Notes under the pieces: model-generated | What the model saw: the letters and a program-made list of their open reading frames with translations, nothing else | What the model was told of the DNA's origin: nothing | Databases searched by the model: none | Shown here: positions 15,533-24,240 of the stretch, piece by piece | How positions within the stretch are numbered: position 1 is the first letter of the stretch | Layout: every line of letters begins with the position of its first letter | Made by a program: the position numbers and the translations under genes | Origin: Ch67 sp041395845 | GTDB taxonomy: Bacteria > Pseudomonadota > Gammaproteobacteria > Pseudomonadales > Ketobacteraceae | Length of the DNA: 64,000 bases | Assembly: GCA_041395845.1 (NCBI GenBank) | Contig: JAWKZS010000015.1 | Span: forward strand, 20,814 to 84,813 | Reading direction: 5' to 3'

Positions 15533-16927
15533 TTAACGGCTGGCGGGTTTCTTGCGGGGGATGCCCAGGCGCTGGCGGCGCTCCCACAGGCACTTGCGGC
15601 TGATGCCGAGTTTCTGGGCCAGCTTGGTTTCGGTCATCTGCTCCTGGTGTTCCAGCACGAAACGCTGGAAATAGTCTTCCAGAGACAGGTCTTCCTGCGG
15701 TTCGGCGGCTTCGGCTTCGCTCGGGCGGAAGTGCTTGGTGGGCAGCGGGTAGTCTTCTTCCAGTTCGTATTCCGGCGTCAGATCGATTGCCAGCAGATCC
15801 GGGGTGATCAGGTGGGTGTCCGCCAGGATCACGGCCCGCTCAATGGCGTTTTCCAGTTCACGCACGTTACCGGGCCAGCGGTACTGGTTGATGGCCTGCA
15901 CGGCTTCAGGCGTGAATTGCAGATCTGGCTTGCCCATCTTGCGGGCGGTACGGATCAGCAGTTCCTTGGCCAGCAGTTCCACGTCACGGCCCCGCTCCCG
16001 CAGCGGCGGCAGACGCAGTTCCACCACGTGCAGGCGGTAGTAAAGGTCTTCGCGGAAACGGCCTTCGCGGGCCAGGTTCTTCAGGTTGCGGTGGGTCGCT
16101 GCCACCAGGCGTACGTCGACGGTCTTGGACTGTACCGAACCCACCCGGCGCACTTCCTTTTCCTGCAGCAGGCGCAGCAGGCGGGCCTGGGCCTCGAGCG
16201 GCAGTTCGCCGATTTCGTCCAGGAACAGGGTGCCGCCGTCGGCCGCTTCCACCAGCCCTTTACGGTTGGCGTTGGCGCCGGTAAAGGCCCCCTTTTCATG
16301 GCCGAACAGTTCGGATTCGATCAGGGTTTCGGGAATCGCCGCGCAGTTGACGGAAATCAGCGGACCATCGCGACGGATGCTCTGCTCGTGTACGGCGCGG
16401 GCGACCAGTTCCTTCCCGGTACCGGATTCACCCAGTACCAGCACGGTGGAATCGGTGGGCGCGACTTTCTTGATGTTGCGGAACAGGGCCTGCATCGGCT
16501 CGCAGTCGCCGATCATGCCGGTAATCGGAAAATCCCGGGCCAGCTGGGACTTGAGGGCCTGGTTTTCCCGCTCCAGGGCTTTCTGTTTGAGGATGCGCTC
16601 CACCGTCATCAGCATTTCATCGTGATCGAACGGCTTGGCAATGTAATCCACGGCGCCCATCTTCATGGATTCCACCGCGGATTTGAGGCTGGCGTAGCTG
16701 GTCATGACCAGCACGGGAACACCGTCGGCCAGCGGGATGATGTCGGTACCGGGCGCGCCCGGCAAACGCAGATCGGTGATGATCAGGTCGAAGTCCACCA
16801 GCTTGAAGCTGTCCACCGCATCCTGAACGGCGCCGGCTTCACTGACCTGGTAGCCGTTGCGTTCCAGCAAGCGACGCAAGGCAGTGCGAATCACGGACTC
16901 GTCTTCAACGATCAGGATATGACTCAT
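15533..16927 (-). CDS. cbrB: sigma-54-dependent response regulator CbrB
   Basis: Encodes 464 residues from ATG 16927, which overlaps the cbrA end by 23 bases; a longer frame to 17158 only repeats cbrA sequence. Domain order: receiver (HILIVEDES; phospho-acceptor in LIITDLRLPG at ~52), AAA+ sigma-54 interaction domain (Walker A LGESGTGKE ~166, GAFTGA ~212, GTLFLDEIGELPL Walker B), and a Fis-type helix-turn-helix at the C-terminus (LAQKLGISRKCLWERRQRLG). With CbrA it forms the two-component system balancing carbon and nitrogen use. Its main known target is crcZ, present just downstream with a fitting promoter. Confidence 0.95.
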   Translation of the reverse strand: MSHILIVEDESVIRTALRRLLERNGYQVSEAGAVQDAVDSFKLVDFDLIITDLRLPGAPGTDIIPLADGVPVLVMTSYASLKSAVESMKMGAVDYIAKPFDHDEMLMTVERILKQKALERENQALKSQLARDFPITGMIGDCEPMQALFRNIKKVAPTDSTVLVLGESGTGKELVARAVHEQSIRRDGPLISVNCAAIPETLIESELFGHEKGAFTGANANRKGLVEAADGGTLFLDEIGELPLEAQARLLRLLQEKEVRRVGSVQSKTVDVRLVAATHRNLKNLAREGRFREDLYYRLHVVELRLPPLRERGRDVELLAKELLIRTARKMGKPDLQFTPEAVQAINQYRWPGNVRELENAIERAVILADTHLITPDLLAIDLTPEYELEEDYPLPTKHFRPSEAEAAEPQEDLSLEDYFQRFVLEHQEQMTETKLAQKLGISRKCLWERRQRLGIPRKKPASR

Positions 16928-19898
16928 GCGTTTCCTCGTTTTGAGCGTCGTCGTCCGGTGTTCCCAGGTGTAACACCGGATAACGGGGGAGCGTAATGGT
17001 AACACGGGTTCCGCCGCGGGCGGAATCCAGCGGACTCTGGATGGCAATGTGGCCGTAGTGCTCTTCGATGATGCTGTAAACCAGCGACATGCCGAGCCCC
17101 GTGCCCTTGCCGGGTTCCTTGGTGGTGACGAACGGTTCGTAGATGCGGGCCAGTACATCCGGCGGAATGCCGCTGCCCTGGTCCTCGACTTCCACCACGA
17201 TGGTGTGTTCTTTCTGGAAACTGGTAACGGTGATCAGCTGGCCCGGTTGGGAGGCGTCACGGGCGTTGCTGAGCAGGTTGATGAACACCTGGGTAAGCCG
17301 CTGCTGATCCCCCTTGGCGCTATGGGCAGGATCGGTACGGTTGACGAACTCCACCGGCGTGTTGTCCTTGTTGAGGGCCAGCAGATCCATGGCTTCCTGC
17401 ACGCATTCATGGATGGGGACCGGGTCGCGGGCCACCTGGGTGCTGCCGCTGTGGCTGAAGCTCACCAGGGATTGCACGATGCGGGTGATACGCTTGGTCT
17501 GCTCCAGAATCTGGTCGGCAGTTTCGTGCACGATGGCGTCGTCGCTGTCGTAGCGCAGGTTTTGGGCCAGACAGGCGATGCCAGTGATGGGGTTGCCGAT
17601 TTCATGGGCCACGCCGGCCGCCAGCCGGCCCACCGACGCCAGCCGTTCACTGTGGGCCAGATGGTGTTCCAGCATGCGCATTTCGGTGGTGTCTTCCACC
17701 ACCACGACCTGGCCGCCCGGCGAGGCGCTGGACTTGCTCATGCCGATGGCGGCCTTGTGCAGGCTGAGCCAGCGGTGCACGCCTTCGTAATCCACTTCGC
17801 GCTGCTGGTTGCGGGATTCCGCCACGATGAAGCTCTGGAACACCTGATCCCAGGGTGAGGGCAGATGGGTGATATGGGAGCCGAGGATGGTGTCTGCGTT
17901 GACCCGGGTGATCAGTTCCAGGGCCCGGTTCCAGCCCAGCACTTCGCCATCGCTGCCCAGGGAGCATACGCCCACCGGCAGATCCTGCAGGGTCTGGCGA
18001 TGGAAGCGCCGCAGGCTGTCCAGTTCCCCCGCCAGGCCGGTGAGTTTGTCGTGGTATTCCTCCAGCCGGCTTTCAATGAAGTGAATATCCTGGGTGGCGG
18101 TACCTTCGGCGGGATTGATGTAGGGGATCGAGGATTCCAGTACTTCCAGTGCCACTGACGGCCCCAACAGGCCCGACAGGTTGGATTCGAGCTGGTCGCG
18201 CAGGCGACGCAGCGCATACGGGCGGGTTTCGTCCAGGCTCATGGCCAGATCGTTCAGCGCCAGGTCCACCTCGCGGCGGGCGGTGACGGCGCCCAGGGGC
18301 TTGGCCAGCCGGCCCACAAATTCCCGCGCGCTTTTCACCGAAAGTTCCCAGCGTTGTGGTTTGCGCAGGTTGTCGACGTTGCAGGTTTCTGCAGCGAGTT
18401 TTTCTGCAGGTGTGGATTCCGTCAGCAGCGAGACGATGCCGAAAATCAGCGCATTCAGGAAAATCGCGAAGGTCGCCACCATGTAGCTGTTGTTGACGGT
18501 GGGGAACACATCATTGATCAGGAACGGAATCGACAGGTGCACCTGCACGCCGAGCATGACCGGCAGCAGCAGGCCAAACAGCCAGACGCAGAAGCCTGCC
18601 GCCAGACCCGCCATGAAGCCGTCCCGGTTGCCCTTGGCCCACAGCAGTACACCGAACAGACCCGGCACGAACTGCATGGTGGCGACGAACGCAAGGAAAC
18701 CCAGTTCCGACAGGGTGTGACGATCCCCCATCAGCAGATAGAACACATGAGCCACCAGAATGATGGCAGCGATCAGCGCACGCCGGCTCCACAGCAGCCA
18801 GGCGTACAGGTTGCGGCGCCGGTTGAACGGGGCCAGCGGTAATACCAGGTGGTTGAGCACCATGGCAGCGAGCGACAGGGTGCAAACGATAATGACGCCA
18901 CTGGCGGCAGACAGCCCTGCCGCAAAGGCCAGCATTACCAGCAGAGGTGATTCCAGCGCCTGGGCTACGGTGAGAGTAAAGTATTCCGGATTGCCGAAGA
19001 TATTCAGTTTCGCCGCACCCCACACAATCACCAATACCGGCAACGCCATCAGGAACAGATAGAGCGGCAGGCCCCAGCTGGCATTCAACAGTGCGCGCGG
19101 ATTAAGATTTTCGGTGAACGCCATGTGGTACATGTGCGGCATCGCAATGGCCGCCACGAAAAACGCTGCTACCAGACTGCGCCACGGACCTTCTTCCAGC
19201 GGCTGATACAGTTGTACCAGCTGATCGGGATGGGTGGTGAGCCAGTCATTCAGACCCGAAAAACTGCCAAACACATCGTAGAGAATCGCGCCGCCAATGA
19301 TCAGAAACGCGATCAGCTTGATCAGCGATTCGAACGCAATGGCGACTACCAGGCCTTCGTGTTTTTCCCGTGCGGAAATGTGGCGGGCACCGAACAGGAT
19401 GGCGAACAGGATGATCATGAACACGAAGCTGAATGCGAGCGTGTCGGGCGAGGTATCCGGCACCAGTATGTGGATGGAATCGGCGACCGCCTGGATCTGC
19501 ATCGCCAGCAAGGGCATGACGCCCAACAGCATGCAGACAGTGACCAGCGCGCCCACCACCGGGCTGCGATAACGGAATGCCAGCAGGTCGGCGAGTGAGC
19601 CGAGTTGATAGTTTTTTACCAGTCGCAGAATCGGCGCGAGGATGATCGGCGCGAGCATGAACGCGCCAGAAATCCCAAGATAATAGGCCAGGAAGTTATA
19701 GCCGAAATCGTGGGCGAAACCGACGGCGCCGTAAATGGCCCAGGCGCTGGCGAAGACGCCGAGCGACAGCACGTACGTGAGCGGATGGCGCACGATGCGG
19801 GGCGGGACATAACCCTGATCGGTGAGCCAGGCGACACTGAAAAAGAACAGCAGGTACGCAAGGCCGATGCCGAAGATTTCGGTCAGGCTAAATGCCAT
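16905..19898 (-). CDS. cbrA: transporter-sensor histidine kinase CbrA
   Basis: Encodes 997 residues from ATG 19898. About 500 N-terminal residues form a 13-helix sodium:solute symporter-like (SLC5) domain, followed by a linker/STAC-like region (~510-640), a PAS-like segment (DLPVGVCSLGSDGEVLGWNRA), the HisKA box LAAGVAHEIGNPITGI with phospho-His about 765, and an HATPase domain (QVFINLLSNARDA, GSGIPPDV, GKGTGLGMSLVYSI). This architecture is diagnostic of CbrA, the membrane kinase for CbrB. Size and gene order match Pseudomonas. The signal it senses is unresolved; the transporter part binds histidine in some species. Confidence 0.95.
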   Translation of the reverse strand: MAFSLTEIFGIGLAYLLFFFSVAWLTDQGYVPPRIVRHPLTYVLSLGVFASAWAIYGAVGFAHDFGYNFLAYYLGISGAFMLAPIILAPILRLVKNYQLGSLADLLAFRYRSPVVGALVTVCMLLGVMPLLAMQIQAVADSIHILVPDTSPDTLAFSFVFMIILFAILFGARHISAREKHEGLVVAIAFESLIKLIAFLIIGGAILYDVFGSFSGLNDWLTTHPDQLVQLYQPLEEGPWRSLVAAFFVAAIAMPHMYHMAFTENLNPRALLNASWGLPLYLFLMALPVLVIVWGAAKLNIFGNPEYFTLTVAQALESPLLVMLAFAAGLSAASGVIIVCTLSLAAMVLNHLVLPLAPFNRRRNLYAWLLWSRRALIAAIILVAHVFYLLMGDRHTLSELGFLAFVATMQFVPGLFGVLLWAKGNRDGFMAGLAAGFCVWLFGLLLPVMLGVQVHLSIPFLINDVFPTVNNSYMVATFAIFLNALIFGIVSLLTESTPAEKLAAETCNVDNLRKPQRWELSVKSAREFVGRLAKPLGAVTARREVDLALNDLAMSLDETRPYALRRLRDQLESNLSGLLGPSVALEVLESSIPYINPAEGTATQDIHFIESRLEEYHDKLTGLAGELDSLRRFHRQTLQDLPVGVCSLGSDGEVLGWNRALELITRVNADTILGSHITHLPSPWDQVFQSFIVAESRNQQREVDYEGVHRWLSLHKAAIGMSKSSASPGGQVVVVEDTTEMRMLEHHLAHSERLASVGRLAAGVAHEIGNPITGIACLAQNLRYDSDDAIVHETADQILEQTKRITRIVQSLVSFSHSGSTQVARDPVPIHECVQEAMDLLALNKDNTPVEFVNRTDPAHSAKGDQQRLTQVFINLLSNARDASQPGQLITVTSFQKEHTIVVEVEDQGSGIPPDVLARIYEPFVTTKEPGKGTGLGMSLVYSIIEEHYGHIAIQSPLDSARGGTRVTITLPRYPVLHLGTPDDDAQNEETHESYPDR

Positions 19899-20064
19899 CA
19901 AGATCCCGGCTCCGTGCAATCCAGAACGTCAGGGCGATCAGCATTCCCCACACCACGAACGGTCGCCACCAGGCTGCACCGCTTTCTGCCCACCACTGCA
20001 TCAACGCCGGCGACAGCACGTAGGCGCCGGCGATAAAAATCAGCACGAGTCGATCAATGTACAT
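19888..20064 (-). CDS. cbrX: small membrane protein overlapping cbrA (CbrX-like)
   Basis: A 58-residue frame, ATG 20064 to a stop overlapping the cbrA start by 11 bases, so translational coupling is likely. It begins MYIDRLVLIFIAGAYVL, has two hydrophobic segments (about 6-21 and 38-50) separated by QWWAESGAAWW, and ends ARSRDLDGI. In Pseudomonas a small ORF (cbrX) occupies the same spot, overlaps cbrA and is coupled to its translation; the symbol is given by position and overall character. It resembles short N-terminal partners of SLC5-type transporters. It is too short for many gene callers. Confidence 0.75.
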   Translation of the reverse strand: MYIDRLVLIFIAGAYVLSPALMQWWAESGAAWWRPFVVWGMLIALTFWIARSRDLDGI

Positions 20065-20080
20065 GGGATGCCCAATCGGT

Positions 20081-21010
20081 TCAGGTGGGACCTGATGTTA
20101 CGTTAGGCGGCGCAGCTGTGCAAAGGGTGTCCGCTGCCAGGGCTGGCAGCCGCGGTACCTGCTGCAGTGACCAGTGGCGGGTTCCCCAGTCGAGCAGCTC
20201 GTCGCGGCTGGCCTGACGCAGGTCGTCCGGTGGCTGCTGCCCCAGAGCGCGCAGGCATTCGAACAGCCAGGGCACCGGATCTTCCAGTGGAACCGCAGTT
20301 GCAAAGGTCTGCTTCGACAGCTTCTGGCCCTGCGCGTTCACCAGCACCGGCAGATGCGCATAGTGTGGCGTTGGCAGCTGCAGCATGCGTTGCAGGAAGA
20401 GGTGACGCGGTGTGGAATCCAGCAGATCAATACCTCGCACGATATGGCTGATGCCCTGGGCGGCGTCATCCACCACCACGGCCAGATGGTAGGCGTACAG
20501 GCCATCCTTGCGCTTGATGATGAAGTCGCCACCCTCGAGGTCCAGACGGAAGCTGCAATGTCCCTGCAGGCCATCATCGAAACGGACGGGCTGATCGTCG
20601 ACCTGTACCCGGATGGCGAACGCTTCCGGTGGCGTCACATGACGGTGACGACAGGTGCCGGGATAGGCATCGGCCTGCAGCAGTTGCAGATCCTTGCGGG
20701 AACAGGTGCAGTAGAAGGCGCGTTGCTGTTGCAGCAGGCGTTGGACCGCTGCTTCGTATTCGGCGTGGCGCCGACTCTGGAACCAGACCTCACCATCCCA
20801 GTGCAGGCCATAGTGCTCCAGCGTGCGCAGAATGCTGTCAGCGGCGCCGGCCATTTCCCGCGGCGGATCGATGTCTTCCATGCGTACCAGCCAGCGGCCC
20901 TGTACCGCGCGGGCATCGAGAAAACTCGCCAGGGCGGTGAACAGGGAGCCCAGGTGCAGGGGGCCGGTGGGCGATGGAGCGAAGCGGCCGATGTAGGATG
21001 CGGCGGACAT
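20081..21010 (-). CDS. gluQ: glutamyl-queuosine tRNA(Asp) synthetase
   Basis: Encodes 309 residues. A truncated GluRS paralogue: YIGRFAPSPTGPLHLGSLFTA holds the HIGH-like motif, YCTCSRKDL and YPGTCRHRH give the zinc-binding Cys set, and GQKLSKQTFA is the KMSKS-like loop. There is no anticodon-binding domain, as expected for GluQRS, which attaches glutamate to the queuosine of tRNA(Asp). It follows dksA on the same strand after a terminator, the classic dksA-gluQ pair, and ends 16 bases before the cbrX-like gene. Confidence 0.95.
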   Translation of the reverse strand: MSAASYIGRFAPSPTGPLHLGSLFTALASFLDARAVQGRWLVRMEDIDPPREMAGAADSILRTLEHYGLHWDGEVWFQSRRHAEYEAAVQRLLQQQRAFYCTCSRKDLQLLQADAYPGTCRHRHVTPPEAFAIRVQVDDQPVRFDDGLQGHCSFRLDLEGGDFIIKRKDGLYAYHLAVVVDDAAQGISHIVRGIDLLDSTPRHLFLQRMLQLPTPHYAHLPVLVNAQGQKLSKQTFATAVPLEDPVPWLFECLRALGQQPPDDLRQASRDELLDWGTRHWSLQQVPRLPALAADTLCTAAPPNVTSGPT

Positions 21011-21041
21011 GATGGTTCAGCGGATTGGTGTGGCAGCAAAC

Positions 21042-21069
21042 AAAAAAGGCACGCGTTGTTGTGCGTGCC
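21042..21069 (-). terminator. intrinsic terminator between dksA and gluQ
   Basis: On the minus strand the stem GGCACGC (21069-21063) / GCGTGCC (21054-21048) has an 8-base loop and is followed by six T. It lies after the dksA stop and before gluQ, so gluQ probably depends on read-through. Such an attenuating terminator between these two genes is reported in other gammaproteobacteria. Confidence 0.85.
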
Positions 21070-21096
21070 TGTTATTTGCAGCAGCAGAAAAGGGAA

Positions 21097-21543
21097 TCAG
21101 GTTCCCCACTGCTTCTCTTTGATTTCTTCCAGGGTCTTGCAGTCGATGCACAGGTTGGCGGTGGGGCGGGCTTCGAGGCGGCGGATGCCGATTTCGATAC
21201 CGCAGGCGTCACACCAGCCGTATTCTTCTTTCTCGATCTTGTCGAGGGCCTGGTTGATCTTGCGGATCAGCTTGCGCTCACGATCGCGGGTGCGCAGCTC
21301 CAGGCTGAATTCTTCTTCCTGGGTGGCGCGGTCGGCGGCATCGGGCAGGCTCACAGACTCGTCTTTCATGTGGTGCACAGTGCGGTCAACTTCTTCCATG
21401 AGTTCCTGGCGCCAGTTCAGCAGGATGCTCTTGAAGTGGTCGAGCTGGCCCTTGCTCATGTACTCTTCGTTCTTGGCGGGCTCGTACGGTGTGAACTGAT
21501 TGCGTGACAGCTCCACCACGTTCTTCTTCTTTCTTGTCGCCAT
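21097..21543 (-). CDS. dksA: RNA polymerase-binding transcription factor DksA
   Basis: Encodes 148 residues. The coiled-coil tip region contains SLPDAADRATQEEEF with the two essential Asp (DAAD), and the C-terminal four-Cys zinc finger is CDACGIEIG ... CIDCKTLEE. The length fits DksA. With ppGpp it binds in the RNA polymerase secondary channel and reshapes transcription during starvation. A GAGG ribosome site lies about 9 bases upstream of ATG 21543. Confidence 0.98.
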   Translation of the reverse strand: MATRKKKNVVELSRNQFTPYEPAKNEEYMSKGQLDHFKSILLNWRQELMEEVDRTVHHMKDESVSLPDAADRATQEEEFSLELRTRDRERKLIRKINQALDKIEKEEYGWCDACGIEIGIRRLEARPTANLCIDCKTLEEIKEKQWGT

Positions 21544-21577
21544 AGGTCAGATCCTCGCAACTGCTTAATCTTTAATC

Positions 21578-21605
21578 ATATAACAGCTAAATCCGGTATT
21601 GGCAA
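21578..21605 (-). promoter_or_regulatory. candidate sigma-70 promoter of dksA
   Basis: The minus strand shows TTGCCA (21605-21600), a 16-bp spacer, then TTATAT (21583-21578), 35 bases from the dksA ATG. Hexamer match and position support it; no other promoter-like pair is as good in this interval. Confidence 0.45.
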
Positions 21606-21867
21606 ATTCCCGGTGTCCATGGGGTGATGCGCCCGGTGGGCTGCTAGCGTGCCGCCTGTCCCTGCGTGGCCATCTGACAATAGGTTATCCGGTCGGGATA
21701 TGCCATGCCGCGGGCCTTATATAACAGGCTGTTATATTATCGGCAGCCCGGGGCCAAGCTGCAGGGAACGCCCGATATTAACCCCATTCCCCAGGCTAGG
21801 GAATACTTTTGCAGGTGATGTTGACCCCCGTTTATGAAAATCCGATGACAACAGGATGGCAGACTTG
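21606..21867. other. intergenic region between dksA and aminotransferase, with a palindrome at 21719-21737
   Basis: No gene is seen. The one notable item is a perfect inverted repeat ATATAACA - GGC - TGTTATAT (21719-21726 and 21730-21737), of operator-like size, about 130 bases before the aminotransferase start. No regulator can be assigned to it. Confidence 0.5.
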
Positions 21868-23046
21868 ATGGACACAGCCGCGCGGGTGAACCGCATCAAA
21901 TCATTTCATGTGATGGCCCTGCTGGATCGTGCCAAGCAGCTGGAGGCCCAGGGGCGCGACATCATCCATCTGGAAGTGGGTGAGCCGGACTTTGCGACGC
22001 CGGACAATGTGGTGGAAGCGGGCGTGGCGGCCATGCGCCAGGGCAAGACACGCTATACGGCGCCCAGCGGCCTGCCGGAACTGCGACGGGCCATCGCCGG
22101 TTTTTACCGCCAGCGCTATGGGGTGACGGTTGATCCGTGTCGGGTGATTGTGACGCCAGGGGCGTCCGGTGCCATCAGTCTGGTGACAGCGTTGCTGTTC
22201 AATCCGGGGGACGGGGTGCTGCTGGCCGATCCCGGTTATCCCTGTAATGACAATTTCCTGCATCTGCTGGGGGCGCTGCCGCAGCGGGTCGCGGCGGGGC
22301 CGGATACCGGTTACCAGCTGACGGCGGCCCAGGTAGCCAGCCACTGGCAGGAGAACACCCGGGGCGTGTGGGTGGCGTCGCCGTCCAATCCCACCGGCAC
22401 CCTGCTGGATCTGGCTGCCCTGCAGGCCTTGCATGCTGCGGTGGATGCCCGCAAGGGCGCGCTGCTGGTGGACGAGATCTATCACGGCCTGACCTACGGA
22501 GTGGATGCACCGACCGCGCTGGCGCTATCTGATCCGCAGTCGAGTCTGTTCGTGATCAACAGCTTTTCGAAGTACTTCAACATGACCGGTTGGCGCCTGG
22601 GCTGGCTGGTGGCGCCGGAATGCCATATGGAAGCCCTCGACCGCCTGGCACAAAACTTTTTTCTGGCAGCGCCGACAGTGGCCCAGTATGCCGCGCTGGA
22701 AGCGTTTTCAGACACCAGCATTGCCTTGTATGAGCAGCGTCGGCAGATCCTGCAGCAGCGGCGGGATTATCTGTTGCAGGCATTGCCGGCGCTGGGGTTC
22801 CAGATCCGTTGTGTGCCCCAGGGTGCGTTCTATCTGTATTGCGATGTGTCGACCATTACCGGTGACAGCTTTGCCTTCTGCCAGCAGTTGCTGGAGCAGA
22901 CGGGCGTTGCGATCACGCCGGGTATCGATTTCGGCGACTATCAGGCGCAGCAGCACGTGCGCATCGCCTATACCCAGGGCCAGGAGCGACTGGCGCAGGC
23001 GGTGGCGCGCATCGGCGGTTTCATTGGCAAAGGCGGGGAGGCGTGA
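21868..23046 (+). CDS. PLP-dependent aminotransferase, class I/II
   Basis: Encodes 392 residues from ATG 21868 (AGGA 11 bases upstream); ATG 21856 is an in-frame alternative. Fold type I signatures are IIHLEVGEPDFATPDNV at the N-terminus, ASPSNPTGT, DEIYHGLTYG, and the PLP Lys in SFSKYFNMTGWRLGW. It belongs to the aspartate/alanine transaminase-like group located beside sfsA and dksA in Pseudomonas (PA4722 position). The actual amino donor is unknown. Its stop abuts the sfsA start with no gap. Confidence 0.92.
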   Translation: MDTAARVNRIKSFHVMALLDRAKQLEAQGRDIIHLEVGEPDFATPDNVVEAGVAAMRQGKTRYTAPSGLPELRRAIAGFYRQRYGVTVDPCRVIVTPGASGAISLVTALLFNPGDGVLLADPGYPCNDNFLHLLGALPQRVAAGPDTGYQLTAAQVASHWQENTRGVWVASPSNPTGTLLDLAALQALHAAVDARKGALLVDEIYHGLTYGVDAPTALALSDPQSSLFVINSFSKYFNMTGWRLGWLVAPECHMEALDRLAQNFFLAAPTVAQYAALEAFSDTSIALYEQRRQILQQRRDYLLQALPALGFQIRCVPQGAFYLYCDVSTITGDSFAFCQQLLEQTGVAITPGIDFGDYQAQQHVRIAYTQGQERLAQAVARIGGFIGKGGEA

Positions 23047-23754
23047 ATGCAGTTTGATCCCCCCTTGCAGAGCGGAATCCTGATCAAGCGCTACAAGCGT
23101 TTTCTGGCGGATGTGCGATTGGCGGATGGCAGTGAAATGACCCTGCATTGCCCCAACACCGGCTCGATGAAAAACTGCGCCGAGCCTGGAAGCCGCGTGT
23201 GGTTTTCGGACAGCGGCAATGACAAACGCAAATACCGTCATACCTGGGAGCTGGTGCAAGTGCAGGACGGCGCCATCGCCGGGATCAATACCAGCCGTGC
23301 CAATGCCCTGGTGCTGGAGGCGTTACAGGCGGGTGCCATCGATGCTCTGGCCGGATATGAAGCCATCCGCAGCGAAGTGAAATACGGCAGCGAGAACAGC
23401 CGGATTGATCTGTTGCTGGAAGCGGAAGGGCGGCCTTTCTGCTTTGTGGAAGTCAAAAGCGTCACCCTTGGGGAAGGTCACAATGGATTTTTTCCCGATG
23501 CAGTGACCGAGCGCGGCCGCAAGCATCTGCGCGAACTGATCACTATGGTGGAGCAGGGACAGCGGGCCGTGCTGTTCTTCTGTGTCCAGCATACGGGTGT
23601 GAAAGTGGTGAAACCTGCTGATCATATTGATCCAGCCTATGGAAAACAGTTGCGCGAAGCTGCAGAATCGGGCGTAGAAGTGCTGGCATGGCGCTGGCAA
23701 CTTTCACCGCAGGGCGCCATTGTTGAATGTGCCTTGCCGGTGGATCTGTCCTGA
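23047..23754 (+). CDS. sfsA: sugar fermentation stimulation protein / nuclease SfsA
   Basis: Encodes 235 residues, starting at the base after the aminotransferase stop. Family signatures are GILIKRYKRFLADVRL (OB-like N-terminal part), HCPNTGSMKNC and the nuclease-like core SRIDLLLE ... CFVEVKSVTL with the D...ExK catalytic pattern. SfsA was first linked to maltose gene expression in E. coli and is now described as a DNA/RNA-binding nuclease-fold protein. The length is standard. Confidence 0.95.
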   Translation: MQFDPPLQSGILIKRYKRFLADVRLADGSEMTLHCPNTGSMKNCAEPGSRVWFSDSGNDKRKYRHTWELVQVQDGAIAGINTSRANALVLEALQAGAIDALAGYEAIRSEVKYGSENSRIDLLLEAEGRPFCFVEVKSVTLGEGHNGFFPDAVTERGRKHLRELITMVEQGQRAVLFFCVQHTGVKVVKPADHIDPAYGKQLREAAESGVEVLAWRWQLSPQGAIVECALPVDLS

Positions 23755-23795
23755 ATAATAACGTATTAACAACAATAGCAAGCAGGGGGTAATCC

Positions 23796-24170
23796 ATGAC
23801 AGTTGCATACTGGTGTGTACTGGCCGCAATCGTGATGCCGTATATCTGGGCCATCAATGCCAAGGCGAGCGCACCGAAATTCGACAACAATCAGCCGCGG
23901 GAGTGGCTGGCGAAACTGCAGGGCCGCGGAGCACGCGCCAACGCTGCCCAGATGAACAGCTTCGAGGCCCTGCCGGGCTTTATTGCGGCGGTCATCATTG
24001 CCCATCTGGCCGGCGCACCCCAGCATCAGATCGACATCCTGGCACTGAATTTTGTGGTGCTGCGCCTGATGTACGGCTATCTGTACATTATCGACCAGGC
24101 AACCCTGCGTTCGGTGATCTGGGCGCTGGCGCTGGCCTGTGTGGTGGCGCTGTTCGTGATCAGCGCCTGA
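23796..24170 (+). CDS. MAPEG family membrane protein
   Basis: Encodes 124 residues with four hydrophobic helices. It starts MTVAYWCVLAAIVMPYIWAI and contains RANAAQMNSFEALPGFIAAV, the conserved NS-E region of the MAPEG (membrane-associated eicosanoid/glutathione metabolism) family, and then LRLMYGYLYI. Bacterial members are mostly uncharacterised, some with glutathione transferase-like activity. It ends just before a bidirectional terminator shared with the nap operon. Confidence 0.85.
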   Translation: MTVAYWCVLAAIVMPYIWAINAKASAPKFDNNQPREWLAKLQGRGARANAAQMNSFEALPGFIAAVIIAHLAGAPQHQIDILALNFVVLRLMYGYLYIIDQATLRSVIWALALACVVALFVISA

Positions 24171-24186
24171 AGCGGTTCCACAGTAA

Positions 24187-24222
24187 AAAAGCCCCGACAG
24201 TGCAGGCTGCCGGGGCTTTTTT
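24187..24222. terminator. bidirectional terminator between MAPEG gene and nap operon
   Basis: The stem AGCCCCG (from 24190) / CGGGGCT (24211-24217), with extra pairing inside, is flanked by a run of six A at 24185-24190 and six T at 24217-24222. The genes on either side converge here. Confidence 0.9.
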
Positions 24223-24240
24223 GTTGCTGTCGCAAAAGAG

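Noticed and set aside
15464..16996. 510-residue open frame on the plus strand
   Set aside because: Antisense to cbrB; the receiver, AAA+ and HTH motifs are on the minus strand.
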